From: Semisulcospira habei
Taxonomy: Eukaryota; Mollusca; Gastropoda; Semisulcospiridae
NCBI GenBank assembly: GCA_036245525.1
Contig: BTPG01000001.1
Location: 175,273,182 to 175,337,181 of the forward strand
DNA: 64,000 nt
Direction of reading: 5' to 3'
The first letter of the stretch is position 1, and each line of letters begins with the position of its first letter. Under the pieces are notes generated by a model, which saw only the letters and a program-made list of their open reading frames with translations, was not told where the DNA came from and searched no databases. The position numbers were made by a program, and so were the translations under genes. This document shows, in pieces, positions 54,691-64,000 of the stretch.

Positions 54691-56708
54691 AAGAGTTGAA
54701 TCATCGGCAAACATGTCACATTCGGTATTTGGATTGGATATATGAAGTGGAAGATCATTTATAAACAAACAGAAAAGTAACGGTCCTAGTATGGATCCCT
54801 GGGGCAAGCCATACTAAACACACTTTTCAGAAGAGAAGGTAGCATTGATGTACACAGTTTGAATTCTCCCTATGATATATGAACGAAAGAATGAGAGGGC
54901 TGTTATTGTTAAAGTAGCAGTCTAGTTTCTCTAATAAAATTTCGTGGTTTATAAGGTCGAACGCTTTTTTTAGGTCTAGAAAGACAGCACCAGACATTTT
55001 GTTTCTGTTGATGTTGAGCAGCCAAGTGTCAATCATATGAACCAAGGCAGTGTGACAGGAATGTTTAGGGCGAAAACCAGATTGATATTTATTCAGGAGA
55101 GACTTTTCTTCCAGGAATTCGAGAAGATGTTTGTGTACATGCTTCTCAATAGGCTTCGATAGAATAGATAATATAGATATAGGCCGAAAATTATTTGGAT
55201 CAGATGTGTCTTTTGTTTTAGGTAAAGGTACCACTTTAGATTTTTTGAAAGCCTCCGGAAAAATATTATTTTGAATAGATAGGTTGTAAATATAGGTTAA
55301 GCTTTCCACAATGTATGGAAGAGAAAGTTCGAGGATAAAACCACTGATACCATCAATGCCAGTTGACTTTTTGTTCTTGAGACTAGAGATAAATCTGCCC
55401 ACTTCATGTACAGCGATGCAGGGGATATTAAAAGCATCGCCCGCGGACAGTCTTTGCTTACAAAAGTCAGTAAGCTTCTGCGATGCGACATGTTCCACCT
55501 GATCCAAACCTTCAGCGTGTAGTAAAGATTTCGGGGATAAAATGAAGTGGTCGTTAAATCGGCTGTAAGGTTGGCAGTCGTATTTGCAGAAAGATTTTTA
55601 CTATTGTTAGTTAGTAAGTTTAAAACTGTCCATATTAAAGACGGATTCCCGCCGCGTATGGTTTTCTCTACCAGTGCTTTTTGTGCCTCCCGGATAAGGT
55701 ATTTGACTCTGTTACGTAACCTTTTGAACTCAATAAAATCTTTGTCCCGCTTGGCTCGATTTCTGGCTTCCATGGTTTGTTTAATCTCTTCCCTAATCCA
55801 GGTGGGGGGCTCACGGCACCGGACTCGTTTCCTTTTTAAAGGGACATGCTTATTTAGCACTCCGAGGAACAGCTCAAGCCACAATGAGAGCGCTACATTG
55901 GGTCATTGTGATTGTAAACTTCATGGAACGGCAAAAAAATGAGATCATGAAGGAAACTATCTCTATGTAGTTTTCTAAAACATCTATAAGTAATGTATAA
56001 ATGTCGGGTTCGGCTCTGTTTAGGAACATAACATGACCATGTACAGGTGATGGGAAAGTGGTCACTGACAGCTAGTGAAGGGACATCAGTTTAAATGATA
56101 GCTTGAGGGTTGTTAGTATAGATGTGGTCAATCAAAGTACACGAAGAGTGGGTTACTCTGGTTGCAGTGGTAATCATCTGTTTTAGTCCAAACAGCATTG
56201 TTGTACATTGCCACATCGAATGGGGTTTTGAGATGTCATTAAAATCACCAAGAATGAGTATATCCCTGCCTGTGTCATTCACTTTATCCATCACCTGTAC
56301 AAAGTCGTCATACCACTCGGCCGTGGATGCTGGATTCCTATACACAAAGCCAACCAGCAGTGGCGAAGTGTTAGGAAGCTTGACTTCCAACCACACGCAT
56401 TCCACCTCCTTTGTCTCAAGATCAAGACGTCTGCGTACCCTGTGCTAAACAGTGCTGTGCACATAAAAAGCTAGCCCAGTATGACCAGGAGAAGTTGCAT
56501 CACGTCGAATAAGAGAAAAATTTGGAATACTGACACATGGGTCAGTGATTCGAGAGTCCAGACGAGATTCAGTGAGACCAAAGAGGTGGAAATGTGATGG
56601 CTGGTTCAGAAACATGGAGACATCATGTACTTTCGGATATAAATGATACACATTTAAATGTCCGACTTTCAGTCCTTGAATGGCTGAGCCAGTGGATCCA
56701 CTCGCCAT
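54690..56708 (-). pseudogene. LINE R ORF2 (endonuclease-RT), decayed
   Basis: Endonuclease: GLKVGHLNV, FGLTESRLDS, ILILGDFND, STLIDHIY-type text (SCTLIDHIYTNN) and a SDHFPITC block near 56,065 in another frame. Linker: REPPTWIREEIKQTMEARNR. RT: KNKKSTGIDGISGFILELS, SDPNNFRPISILSILSKPIE, YQSGFRPKHSCHTALVHMID, AVFLDLKKAFDLINHEIL, MPQGSILGPLLFCLFIND and FADDSTL near 54,700. Several frameshifts and stops are present. It ends soon after the FADD box. Confidence 0.85.
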
Positions 56709-56904
56709 ATTGTTCGTTGTATATAGACACTAGTGTACACACGACGACAAAAGGCCTTTTTATAAAGTCAATAGTCAATAGTTATCCTTCATCTGCTGTG
56801 GGAAATCAGGGTATTTACCCGACCACATATAGTAATGCACCTTCGTGTTTGTGTATGTATGTTTCTCCTGCCTACTGCCTAAGTTCCGGAGAAAGACATG
56901 GGTT

Positions 56905-57115
56905 ATAAGCGAGACCTGATGCATCCTTTTTAGGGATGTAGATGATCGTCTTGTTCTATACCTGCGTATTTCTCTGTGGGCTGGCGAATGGGTGCCTGAT
57001 AGGTGGGGGCAGGGGATCTAACTGTTTGTCTGTCCAGCGCTGAGTGATTCCCCTTGGTTTGTGTACAATTCTGCCAGCGCTAGCCTCACCTATCTGGTTT
57101 GTGAGTTTCTCTTAT
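56905..57115. repeat. Repeat family H, linear copy
   Basis: GATGATCGTCTTGTTCT, CTGTGGGCTGGCGAATGGG, GGGGATCTAACTGTTTGTCT, GTGATTCCCCTTGGTTTGTG and CTGCCAGCGCTAGCCTCACC. A diverged copy lies at 34,553-34,684, and its right half recurs in the palindrome at 60,208-60,322. Confidence 0.7.
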
Positions 57116-57741
57116 AAGTCTATACGACTGATCTTTGTACAGAAGAAGAAAAACAATTTAGATAACTAAGAGTTCACGAAAACTTTCACTATACAGTCAC
57201 ACTCCGGCCTCAAATGAGTACGTTCCAGTTATAACCGGCGCTATTCAGTCCACACATGACTAAAAACCAAAATTTACTAGTTTCACATTCCAAAGTGCAG
57301 ATTCACCGTCAGGCACAGTGGATATGACAATGAAACACATCCGTGTGTCCCTTTTCACGCAGCTTCTCAAAATAGCCGCTTAATGTCACACTTTGTCTAG
57401 AAACATTTCTGGCTCAGTCAGAAAGCTGCTCATTTGCAAATACATAGTCATATCACAGACGTCGTCTGCCTCAGAAGCAAAATGAGATTAACGTAGCACG
57501 GTAATTTTAGTCCAGATATCTGTCTATCGCAACAAAATCAGCACCAATCGGCTAAATATGGCAGTAGAATCCAAATAGATAACAACAAGCCTCACACTTT
57601 GTGTCCTGTTAAACTAGTTCATATTATTATGTCACTATGAATACATATTAATAACAAAATTATTTAAAAAAAACAAAAAAAACAAAACAAAAAAAAAAAC
57701 AACCCACTCAGTACCCAGCTGTCCCTGACATAATCCAATCA

Positions 57742-59351
57742 CTAGATGAGTTGGGGCCGCAAGCCGCCTGAGTGGTACGGTAGCAGCCACAGCGGATAAA
57801 AAGTCGGGTGGAATGCAGGTAACGGTGGCACAGGTAGTCCGTGTGGCGTGACCTGCGGCCAGAAGCCGGCAGAAGGGCGTACGTAGTTGCCGGGAAAACA
57901 CGTAGCGAAGGGGTCCGGTCCAGCTTTCACACGTTGGTAAAGGAGCGGCTGGGAGAAAGGGAAGTTGGAGGCAAAAGCAGCACCCGACCCGCCCTGTTTG
58001 GCACCTGTGAGTTCATTGGCGGGCGGTGCACTCTGTTCATCGTAAGACTGGATGCCAACAGCCTCAGTAGCTTGACGTCCACCAGAGGCTGAGGGATCAA
58101 TGTCATGTGTATTGTTACTGTTTTTGGGAGGTGAGAACAGAGTATGGTGGGCTGTCTCCCAACGGCGGACAGGAAAAGTCACTGAGGGTTTGCGAATAGT
58201 ACCGTCTGAATTCTGAGTGGGATGGTCAGTCCTGGTCTCCGGCCCTCAGCAGAATTTACTACCTGAGTACGATCACTGTCCGAGCATAACATGTCAAAAG
58301 CACATGTGCTCAGTACTTGGCGGTTGGCGCGCTGGTCGCGATGCTGTTGTGTGTCAGATTCCCTGTGATCTCTGGCCTGAAGGAGAAACTGTTTAACCAG
58401 ACGGAGCAGGACACCAGCACCACGCTCATTGACATGAAGTCTGTCGTTATTGAACAGTGATGTAACCACTGCGCCTGCTGGCGTGTAAAAGCCAGTCTCT
58501 TGGAGAAAGTGCACCTTCTCTTGGCGGCAGAGTTTTGCCAGACGTTCATTAATGGTGCACACTTTCTGCAGGGGCCGGCACCGGCCTTGCGGAAGGACGG
58601 AGGTTAAGGCGACAGATGCAGACGGGAAGGCACGGCGGACTGGTAGTGTCAGACTCTGGTAGTCCCTCAGGATGACGTCAATGTCATGGCCTGAGGCGCA
58701 GTCATTTGTACCAACGTGGACCACTACATGTCCAATGTCAGCACGTGGTTCGCAATGCCTCAGGGCCACTGCCAGCTGTCCAACTGTCACTCCTCGCAGG
58801 GTTCGAACGCACGTGGCCCCGCTGGGATCCAGTCTCCGGCGATCTACCCGCTGTAAGTTAGAGTCGCCAATCAGTAGTCCTGCTATCCTGGTTTTAGCCG
58901 GTAGTCGCACAGTGAACGGGACAGTATCCTGCGGTGGCTGACGACTTATAGGAATAGCCGACACCCCTTCGGTCCCGGTCCCGCTACAGCTATTCCCCCC
59001 AGGGCTGATTGGTGGCGTGGACTGACCAGCTTCCAATACTTGAGGTAGGGCCGGAGGGGTGATGGATGACTGGGCGCTTAAGGTGAGGGCTTTGTCAGTG
59101 TGCAGGCTGGCGTCAGTTTGAGTGGGCGCGGTGGGGGACAGTGACCGACATAAAGTATCAAACTGAACTTTAAGTTCCGTGATTTCCGCACTCTGAGTGT
59201 CCTTGGTTTTAGCTAGCTTGTTCATTTGTCTATTCAGTGTTTCATGTTCTTTGATAAGTTTCTCATGGTCCTTGGTCAGTTGTTCAAGAGCTGCGTGGTG
59301 CGACTGTTCAGCCGCTGTTAAACACCTTTCTTCGGCTACTGAACTTGCCAT
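57742..59351 (-). pseudogene. LINE R ORF1: coiled coil plus SGNH esterase
   Basis: The first frame is 390 codons from the ATG at 59,351. Residues about 15-70 are heptad-rich (coiled coil). A Ser/Pro/Thr-rich linker follows, then an SGNH/GDSL hydrolase domain from residue 155: block I LLIGDSN (Ser164), VVVHVGTNDCA (block III, Asn216) and NNDRLHVN (Asp303 and His306). All four catalytic positions are present, so the fold looks intact. After the stop at 58,179 the sequence continues in another frame (58,182-57,742) as a Pro/Phe-rich tail ending GGLRPQLI, so one indel probably shortened the protein. The role is in RNP or membrane association; this is known only loosely for CR1 ORF1 proteins. Confidence 0.83.
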
Positions 59352-60207
59352 AGTTTTACCATGACCTCAGTGTCCCTGATGGCCATATTTGCTTTTCTTG
59401 AAGTGTCCTTTGATAGTAGCCAGCTCACTTTTCACAGACAATAGCGGCTCTGTTTGTAGGTCTCTTATTGACTATGTGGCGGCTGCTAGTTGGCTCAGCA
59501 TGTCTTCCAACTGGTGAGATGAGAAGGTAGTTGAAGTGGTTTCTCCAGTAGAGTACTCTGTAGCGACTCGGGGTAGGGAGGTAGATAGGCGATTTCACTG
59601 GGTCATGATTGACATCTTCATCTTTCCATTCAGCTGTAGCCCCAAGGGGAAGCGGCTGCTCAAGATATCTTTCATGAAGGGCTATTCTCCATAGAAAGAT
59701 TCTGGAGGGGTCAGTTTCCCAGTTTTTCTGAATTGGGTCGAGAGTGTCATTTATTTGCTCAAGGCCGGTGTCAGTAGCTTTAGTGACCGTCTTAGTTGAT
59801 CGTCATCTCGTTGCTGGACTCACTCGTAGGACGCCATGTTCAGTTTGCTGATCACGGCTACTCCTACTCAGAGAGCTCAAATACTAAAAGCGGCGCCATT
59901 AAAAACAGTGTGTCTCGTGCAGTACACTACGGTCGGCCGCAGTCAACGTCAGTGTACACACATCGCGGCGTGCCTTTCGGCGCGTAAAACAATGACAAGG
60001 AATAGCGCGACTATAGTTGCACAGCCGTAACAGATTGCGCTCAGCTCAGTGCTGTCTGAGTGGGCGGTATTGAAGGAGGCTACACGCTCCTTATCTTATA
60101 CTACGGCCTGCACGCGCGCGCGCCTCCAACTAAATGGAAGTAAAGGCCATGAACAGCCGTGCGATGATCCTGGCGGCTGAGCCCGTCATTTCGGTGCTGA
60201 AGAAAAT

Positions 60208-60370
60208 ATACTCAAACCAAGGGGAATCACAGCGCTGGACAGACAAACAGTTAGATCCCCTGCGATACCAGGGGATCTAACTGTTTGTCTGTCCAGCGCC
60301 TGTGATTCCCCTTGGTTTGAGTTCAATTCTGCCAGCGCTAGCCTCACCTATCTGGTTTGTGAGAAGAAAA
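60208..60370. repeat. Repeat family H, palindromic copy
   Basis: AAACCAAGGGGAATCACAGC...GTTAGATCCCCTG and its complement form a stem of about 50 bp at 60,217-60,322 around CGATAC. The right flank repeats CTGCCAGCGCTAGCCTCACC as in 57,075. An inverted duplication of the half unit produced the stem. Confidence 0.8.
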
Positions 60371-60682
60371 TATAGTTCCAAATTACTCACGTTCAGTCTG
60401 TCCATTTTTCACGTCATATTTAGAGTATTATGTCAATGTCTGCGAGGTCACAAGTTACCGTAACTAGACATGACGTGGTAATTTTTATCTTGTTACTTCA
60501 ATTGTTAGAGGTTTAGGCCTGCCTGCCTTTGACATCATGGACATGCTACTGATTCGCCCCACCGCGACCCATTCTAAAAAGTCCTTTAAGGGACTTAAAA
60601 ACCAGCATTACCTACGGATGAAGCAACATGTGTGTGTCACTGTGTGTGTGTTTACTGATATCCGTGCGTGCGAGCGCGGTGT

Positions 60683-60683
<1 letters not shown>

Positions 60684-60719
<36 letters not shown>
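60684..60719 (+). repeat. (TG)n microsatellite
   Basis: About 17 TG units, with TG/CG-rich flanks to 60,760. 60,371-61,082 shows no gene; a C run and short (CA)n lie at 61,015-61,041. Confidence 0.9.
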
Positions 60720-60720
<1 letters not shown>

Positions 60721-61082
60721 CGTATGTGCGTGCGTGAGTGTGTACTTGCGCGTGTGTCATTGTTGTGATCATTAATACAGTTTAACATTTACCCCTAGTT
60801 CACTCTGGTTAATTGCCTGCTCGGTGCTGTGAGACACCTTTAGCTTTACGTTTTATGTGACACAGTTGGACTGCAGTGTGTGGATGCATTGTTTACCTGC
60901 CTTATTAATTCATCTGCACTCGGTGCATACATGTGGAGGTGGGGTGGGGAGTTGAGGGGGAGGGAGGAGGGGGAGAAAAGAAATCATAACGTTTTTCACA
61001 GGCTGGAGGACTATTCCCCCCCCCCCACACACACACACACACGCACGCACCATCCCCCTCCTTCTCTCCCACGTTGTTACCC

Positions 61083-61177
61083 AGTAAGGAAAAGGTCTTC
61101 GGGCCCTCCACGGCCTCAGTGGGCACGGCTGTGCGCGGGCCCAGTGCGGCCGTCGTGGCGCCCGAAGACCTTTTACT
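61083..61177 (+). mobile_element. GC-rich hairpin MITE family C
   Basis: AGTAAGGAAAAGGTCTTCGG with CCGAAGACCTTTTACT, and inner GGCCTCAGTGGGCACGG with GCGCGGGCCCAGTGCGGCC, form a stem of about 44 bp with mismatches. The layout (short AT-rich end, then GC-rich arms) resembles 36,969-37,065. Confidence 0.65.
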
Positions 61178-61668
61178 AGAGGAGTATAGGTCTCCGGGCT
61201 TCGGTTCGCCCCACCCCCTCCCTGCTCTCTCCAATCCCTTTGTTTGATATTTTGGATGAAGTAAAGTAACAATGTCAGGATCGCTGCCCGCCCCTACCCT
61301 TCCCCCTCCCTCCCCCTTCCCCTCCTCCCCCTCCCCCTCCCCTCTTAACGAAAACTATCTTCCTACACCACTGAATTTGGCTGTACAGTCCACTTGCTGA
61401 ATCATGGAGGGAGCTGTCTTGTGAAGACCACATCACAGTTTAATGCCAGAAAACTTTTGTGTCAACGAGCAGCTTTTGTTTCACTCATTCCCAGATCCGT
61501 GGCCTGTCCAGCCCAGTGTCAGATTACAACATGATCTGTGTGTTTTACTCGACTAAATGACAGCGACCTACTCTAGGTACTAAAGGACTAATGGTTCACA
61601 ATATCTCCTTTAAAAATGTTTTTACAATGATAATGAAGTTTCCATGTTTTCAAAAGCAGTGGAAAACC

Positions 61669-61789
61669 TGTGGTACGTGTGCCTGTGGTACGTGTGCCTG
61701 TGGTACGTGTGCCTGTACGTGTGCCTGTGGTACGTGTGCCTGTGGTACGTGTGCCTGTGGTACGTGTGCCTGTGGTACGTGTGCCTGCT
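61669..61789 (+). repeat. 15-bp minisatellite
   Basis: About eight units of TGGTACGTGTGCCTG, one of them shortened by 6 bases. Open frames in all directions are by-products of a unit length divisible by three. Confidence 0.93.
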
Positions 61790-62093
61790 CACATGGATTA
61801 TATAAAGAAGGGTAGAAAGGAAAAGTTGAAGCAAAACATCATTGATAACCGTTGTGTCGGAGTATTTCAACAGTCAAAGCCCGCCTCAGAGCATTTTGCT
61901 ATAATATTATATAAATGTGTGCTAGTCTGTTATTTTGGACCTTACGACTACATGATGAGCCGTATGCTAAGGTCCAGAACCAGAGACCACCACACAATAT
62001 TTGACTGAACATGCCATGTTAGATAGCTAGAGAGAAATGGACTACGCTCTGCGCCGTGATCGTGCAAATTATGGAAAACTTCAGTCATCGCTG

Positions 62094-62169
62094 AGAAAGC
62101 AAACTTTACCCATGGACACTGCGGAATGTTTTAACATTCCGCAGTGTCCATGGGTAAAGTTTGCTTTCT
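62094..62169 (+). repeat. Perfect 76-bp palindrome
   Basis: The arm AGAAAGCAAACTTTACCCAT continues through GGACACTGCGGAATGTT and is followed directly by its exact complement, with no visible loop apart from TTTTAA near the centre. No repeat flank or TTAA end is seen. 61,790-62,093 shows no gene. Confidence 0.93.
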
Positions 62170-62258
62170 ATTTAAAAAGTATTTCTATGTTATTTGTTTG
62201 ACGCAGTTCAAAGAGCAGCGCACCACAGGCAAACAAAGGGCAAATAGCGATGATCACA

Positions 62259-62420
62259 TTAACCCCTTCACTGCCAATTCGTTAATTCGACTCCAAAGAG
62301 TTAATTCGACTCCAAAGAGTCCCATCTGTTCGAGGAATATGGATACACGTTGGTGTCAACACGAGGCAAACAATCTCATGAGCCCTCTCAGTTGCGGGGG
62401 CTTATGAGGTTCTGTGCCCC
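62259..62420 (+). mobile_element. Hairpin MITE family A, diverged
   Basis: TTAACCCCTTCACTGCC at 62,259. GTTAATTCGACTCCAAAGAG is duplicated inside. The core stem CTCATGAGCCCTCTCAGTTG with GCGGGGGCTTATGAGG lies at about 62,377-62,410. The right end is lost, and 62,421-62,762 is G-rich low-complexity sequence without a gene. Confidence 0.7.
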
Positions 62421-62762
62421 CGTCCCGAAGTCGGTGATCAGTATGTGTCTTGTTGTGGCACAGCCGTACTTTTGGGATCAGAAGTGGTCCTGGCAACAAC
62501 AACAACAACAAAAAACCCCACGATTTAAATAGACTGTCTGAGACATCAAACGGCGTGGAGGGAGGGGTTGTGGTGGTGAGGTGTGGGGGGGGGGGGAGGA
62601 GTGATAGGTGGGTGGTGAGGAGGGGGCGGGGGGGGGGGTGAGAGGGGGAGTGGGGAGTGTGTGTGTGGGGAGGGGCGGGGGCAAGTAGGGGGACAGGTGT
62701 GGAGGGGGGGGGGGATGACTGCGGACCCTCTTGTGCATGGAATCGGTAAACGTTGCGACATG

Positions 62763-62877
62763 GGTTAACACATTTAATGTCAAATTTTGGAGGTGCCACT
62801 AACGACTATGTACCAGCTGCAGGAGATGGACCGGCTATGACAATTCAAGGGTAGTGCCAGAAAAGCTTGGCGCCTAT
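62763..62877 (+). mobile_element. Hairpin MITE family B, left half
   Basis: GTTAACACATTTAATGTCAA, then CAAATTTTGGAGGTGCCACT, CAGCTGCAGGAGATGGA and CAAGGGTAGTGCCAG, ending AAGCTTGGCGCC at 62,877. This is the left arm of family B. The right arm seems to resume at 63,963. Confidence 0.7.
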
Positions 62878-63962
62878 CGATATTGAGTAGACCGACCCAC
62901 TTTTGGGCTGAAATGTCACTCACATAGCGCGCGCAAGAGCCCCTCGACCAATCAGCTGTAGAACCACGTTCTTTCGGATGCCAGCCGAGCTCCGGCATAG
63001 TAAATCGAATTCGTTGCTAGACAGGTCTGTATTTTCTGTTCTTTTAGCCGATTTCGGCGGTACTGGAAAGCACTGCTGATATGGGTTATGTAAGTCATAG
63101 TCCCGATGTCCTGATCGATATCGAGACGTGCAGGTTTTTCATTTCCGAGGTCTTTTACTCACGTCTGCAGACACGAAAGAGTGGATTAAAGCTGGCGGTC
63201 GGCCACATGATCAACTGAACTCTGAAGGATCCACAAGAGTGAGACATCACTAAATTCCGCTCTTCTGTGTACCACCATATTCTTCATAGTCTGACTTGAT
63301 CGCTTGTATAACATTTGGTTTGCTAAATTGGACTGTAGATCTGTCAGCTGTGTGTGCAGCACGCTGACCCCGTATGGCTGGGGTGAGAGACACCTCGGTG
63401 ATGTAGACAGACCAGCACTAGCAGCAGTTCTCAGAGGGAAAAAGAGATGTTTTCAGATAGACTGAAATCATATTTTTTTCTTCTGCTAGTGGTTGGTGTG
63501 CATACAGACAAGTGTACTATGTCTGCACGAGACTTTACTTTATAGACTAGATATGCCCACATGAGGGTAGGATCACCCATAAGTTCAGACTGTAAACACA
63601 TAAAAACCTATGTTACCTTTGGAAAGAGTACATACAAATGTGCGGTCATGTAAACTTTCAAGCTCTATTATAGTTTATGAAAAGAAAATCGCAATTTGGC
63701 GAAAATGAGACGATTTGCCCATTTCATAAAATGCTAGTGCTGTACTGATTAAACTCAATATCTAGTTTGTATTGACTTGTTTACAGCTCCTATAATGGTA
63801 TGCTTTAGAATATATATTATCCTAAAACTGTAGTGTGTGTTTTTTTTTAAATCAACGTCGAACAGCGCGCTTTACTATACTAGCAGTCTACACTCGCGCT
63901 GTTTTCTGTGAAGCTTGCCGGATCCCGACTAAGGGGCGGAGCCTAAATCTTCCCGCCATATT
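62878..63962. other. Unidentified 1.1 kb between the two arms of a family B MITE
   Basis: No frame, hairpin or tandem repeat was found. The ends (TATCGATATTGAGTAGACC and ATCTTCCCGCCATA) are not inverted repeats of each other. It may be an insertion into the MITE or the result of a rearrangement. Confidence 0.4.
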
Positions 63963-64000
63963 ATAACGGTCGATCGATCCTGCTGTAGTTCGTGGGGGCT
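63963..64000 (+). mobile_element. Family B MITE right arm, cut by window end
   Basis: TTATAACGGTCGATCGATCC then TGCTGTAGTTCGTGGGGGCT matches the right arm of the complete copy at 32,586-32,627 with several changes. Confidence 0.55.

Noticed and set aside
61591..61870. Cys-rich or Thr/His-rich repeat proteins (CGTCA and THYHR repeats)
   Set aside because: Produced by a 15-bp minisatellite on both strands; no start context or other coding sign.

Overview
This is animal nuclear DNA: spliced genes with GT-AG introns, long non-coding stretches, (CA)n, (CT)n and (AATC)n microsatellites and very dense transposable elements. The I-type LINEs whose 3' end is a (TAAC)n tail, DIRS-like elements, and hairpin MITEs flanked by TTAA suggest a mollusc, probably a gastropod. 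That assignment is inference. No virus, prokaryotic operon, CRISPR array or rRNA gene was seen.

Layout. (1) 490-20,999: three I/Nimb-type LINEs nested inside one another. The oldest (copy a) was entered by copy b, and b by copy c. Copy c also carries a 3.8 kb DIRS-like element in its 5' UTR. The target-site duplications of b and c can be read at both ends. (2) 21,002-23,905: the RT, RNase H-like and tyrosine-recombinase remains of a second DIRS-like element. It stops within 2-3 bases of a splice-acceptor AG. (3) 23,908-26,968 (+): the last four exons in this window of a WD40 gene, most like the C-terminus of DENND3. Its last intron is filled by about 36 copies of a 3'-splice-site-like repeat. 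(4) 26,969-42,900: mostly non-coding, with many TTAA-flanked palindromic MITEs. It also holds a three-exon claudin-like four-TM gene (37,307-34,944, minus), a possible terminal exon of another minus-strand gene (38,393-38,114), and an RTE fragment with an 8-bp TSD. (5) 42,900-54,690: two copies of a composite repeat (called J/F here), each split by LINEs. One of these is a 4.0 kb LINE (K) that begins with a tRNA-like Pol III promoter and has a 13-bp TSD. (6) 54,690-60,180 (-): a CR1-group LINE with an ORF1 encoding a coiled coil plus SGNH esterase, and a decayed ORF2. (7) 60,180-64,000: palindromes, microsatellites and a MITE split by about 1.1 kb of unidentified sequence.

Almost all long open frames belong to retroelements, and none of these elements looks fully intact. 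Copy c is closest: ORF1 is intact, and ORF2 has one nonsense codon and one 1-nt deletion. Host coding sequence amounts to the WD40 exons, the claudin-like gene and perhaps one more exon. All boundaries and identities were judged by eye, so element ends may be off by several bases except where a TSD is quoted.
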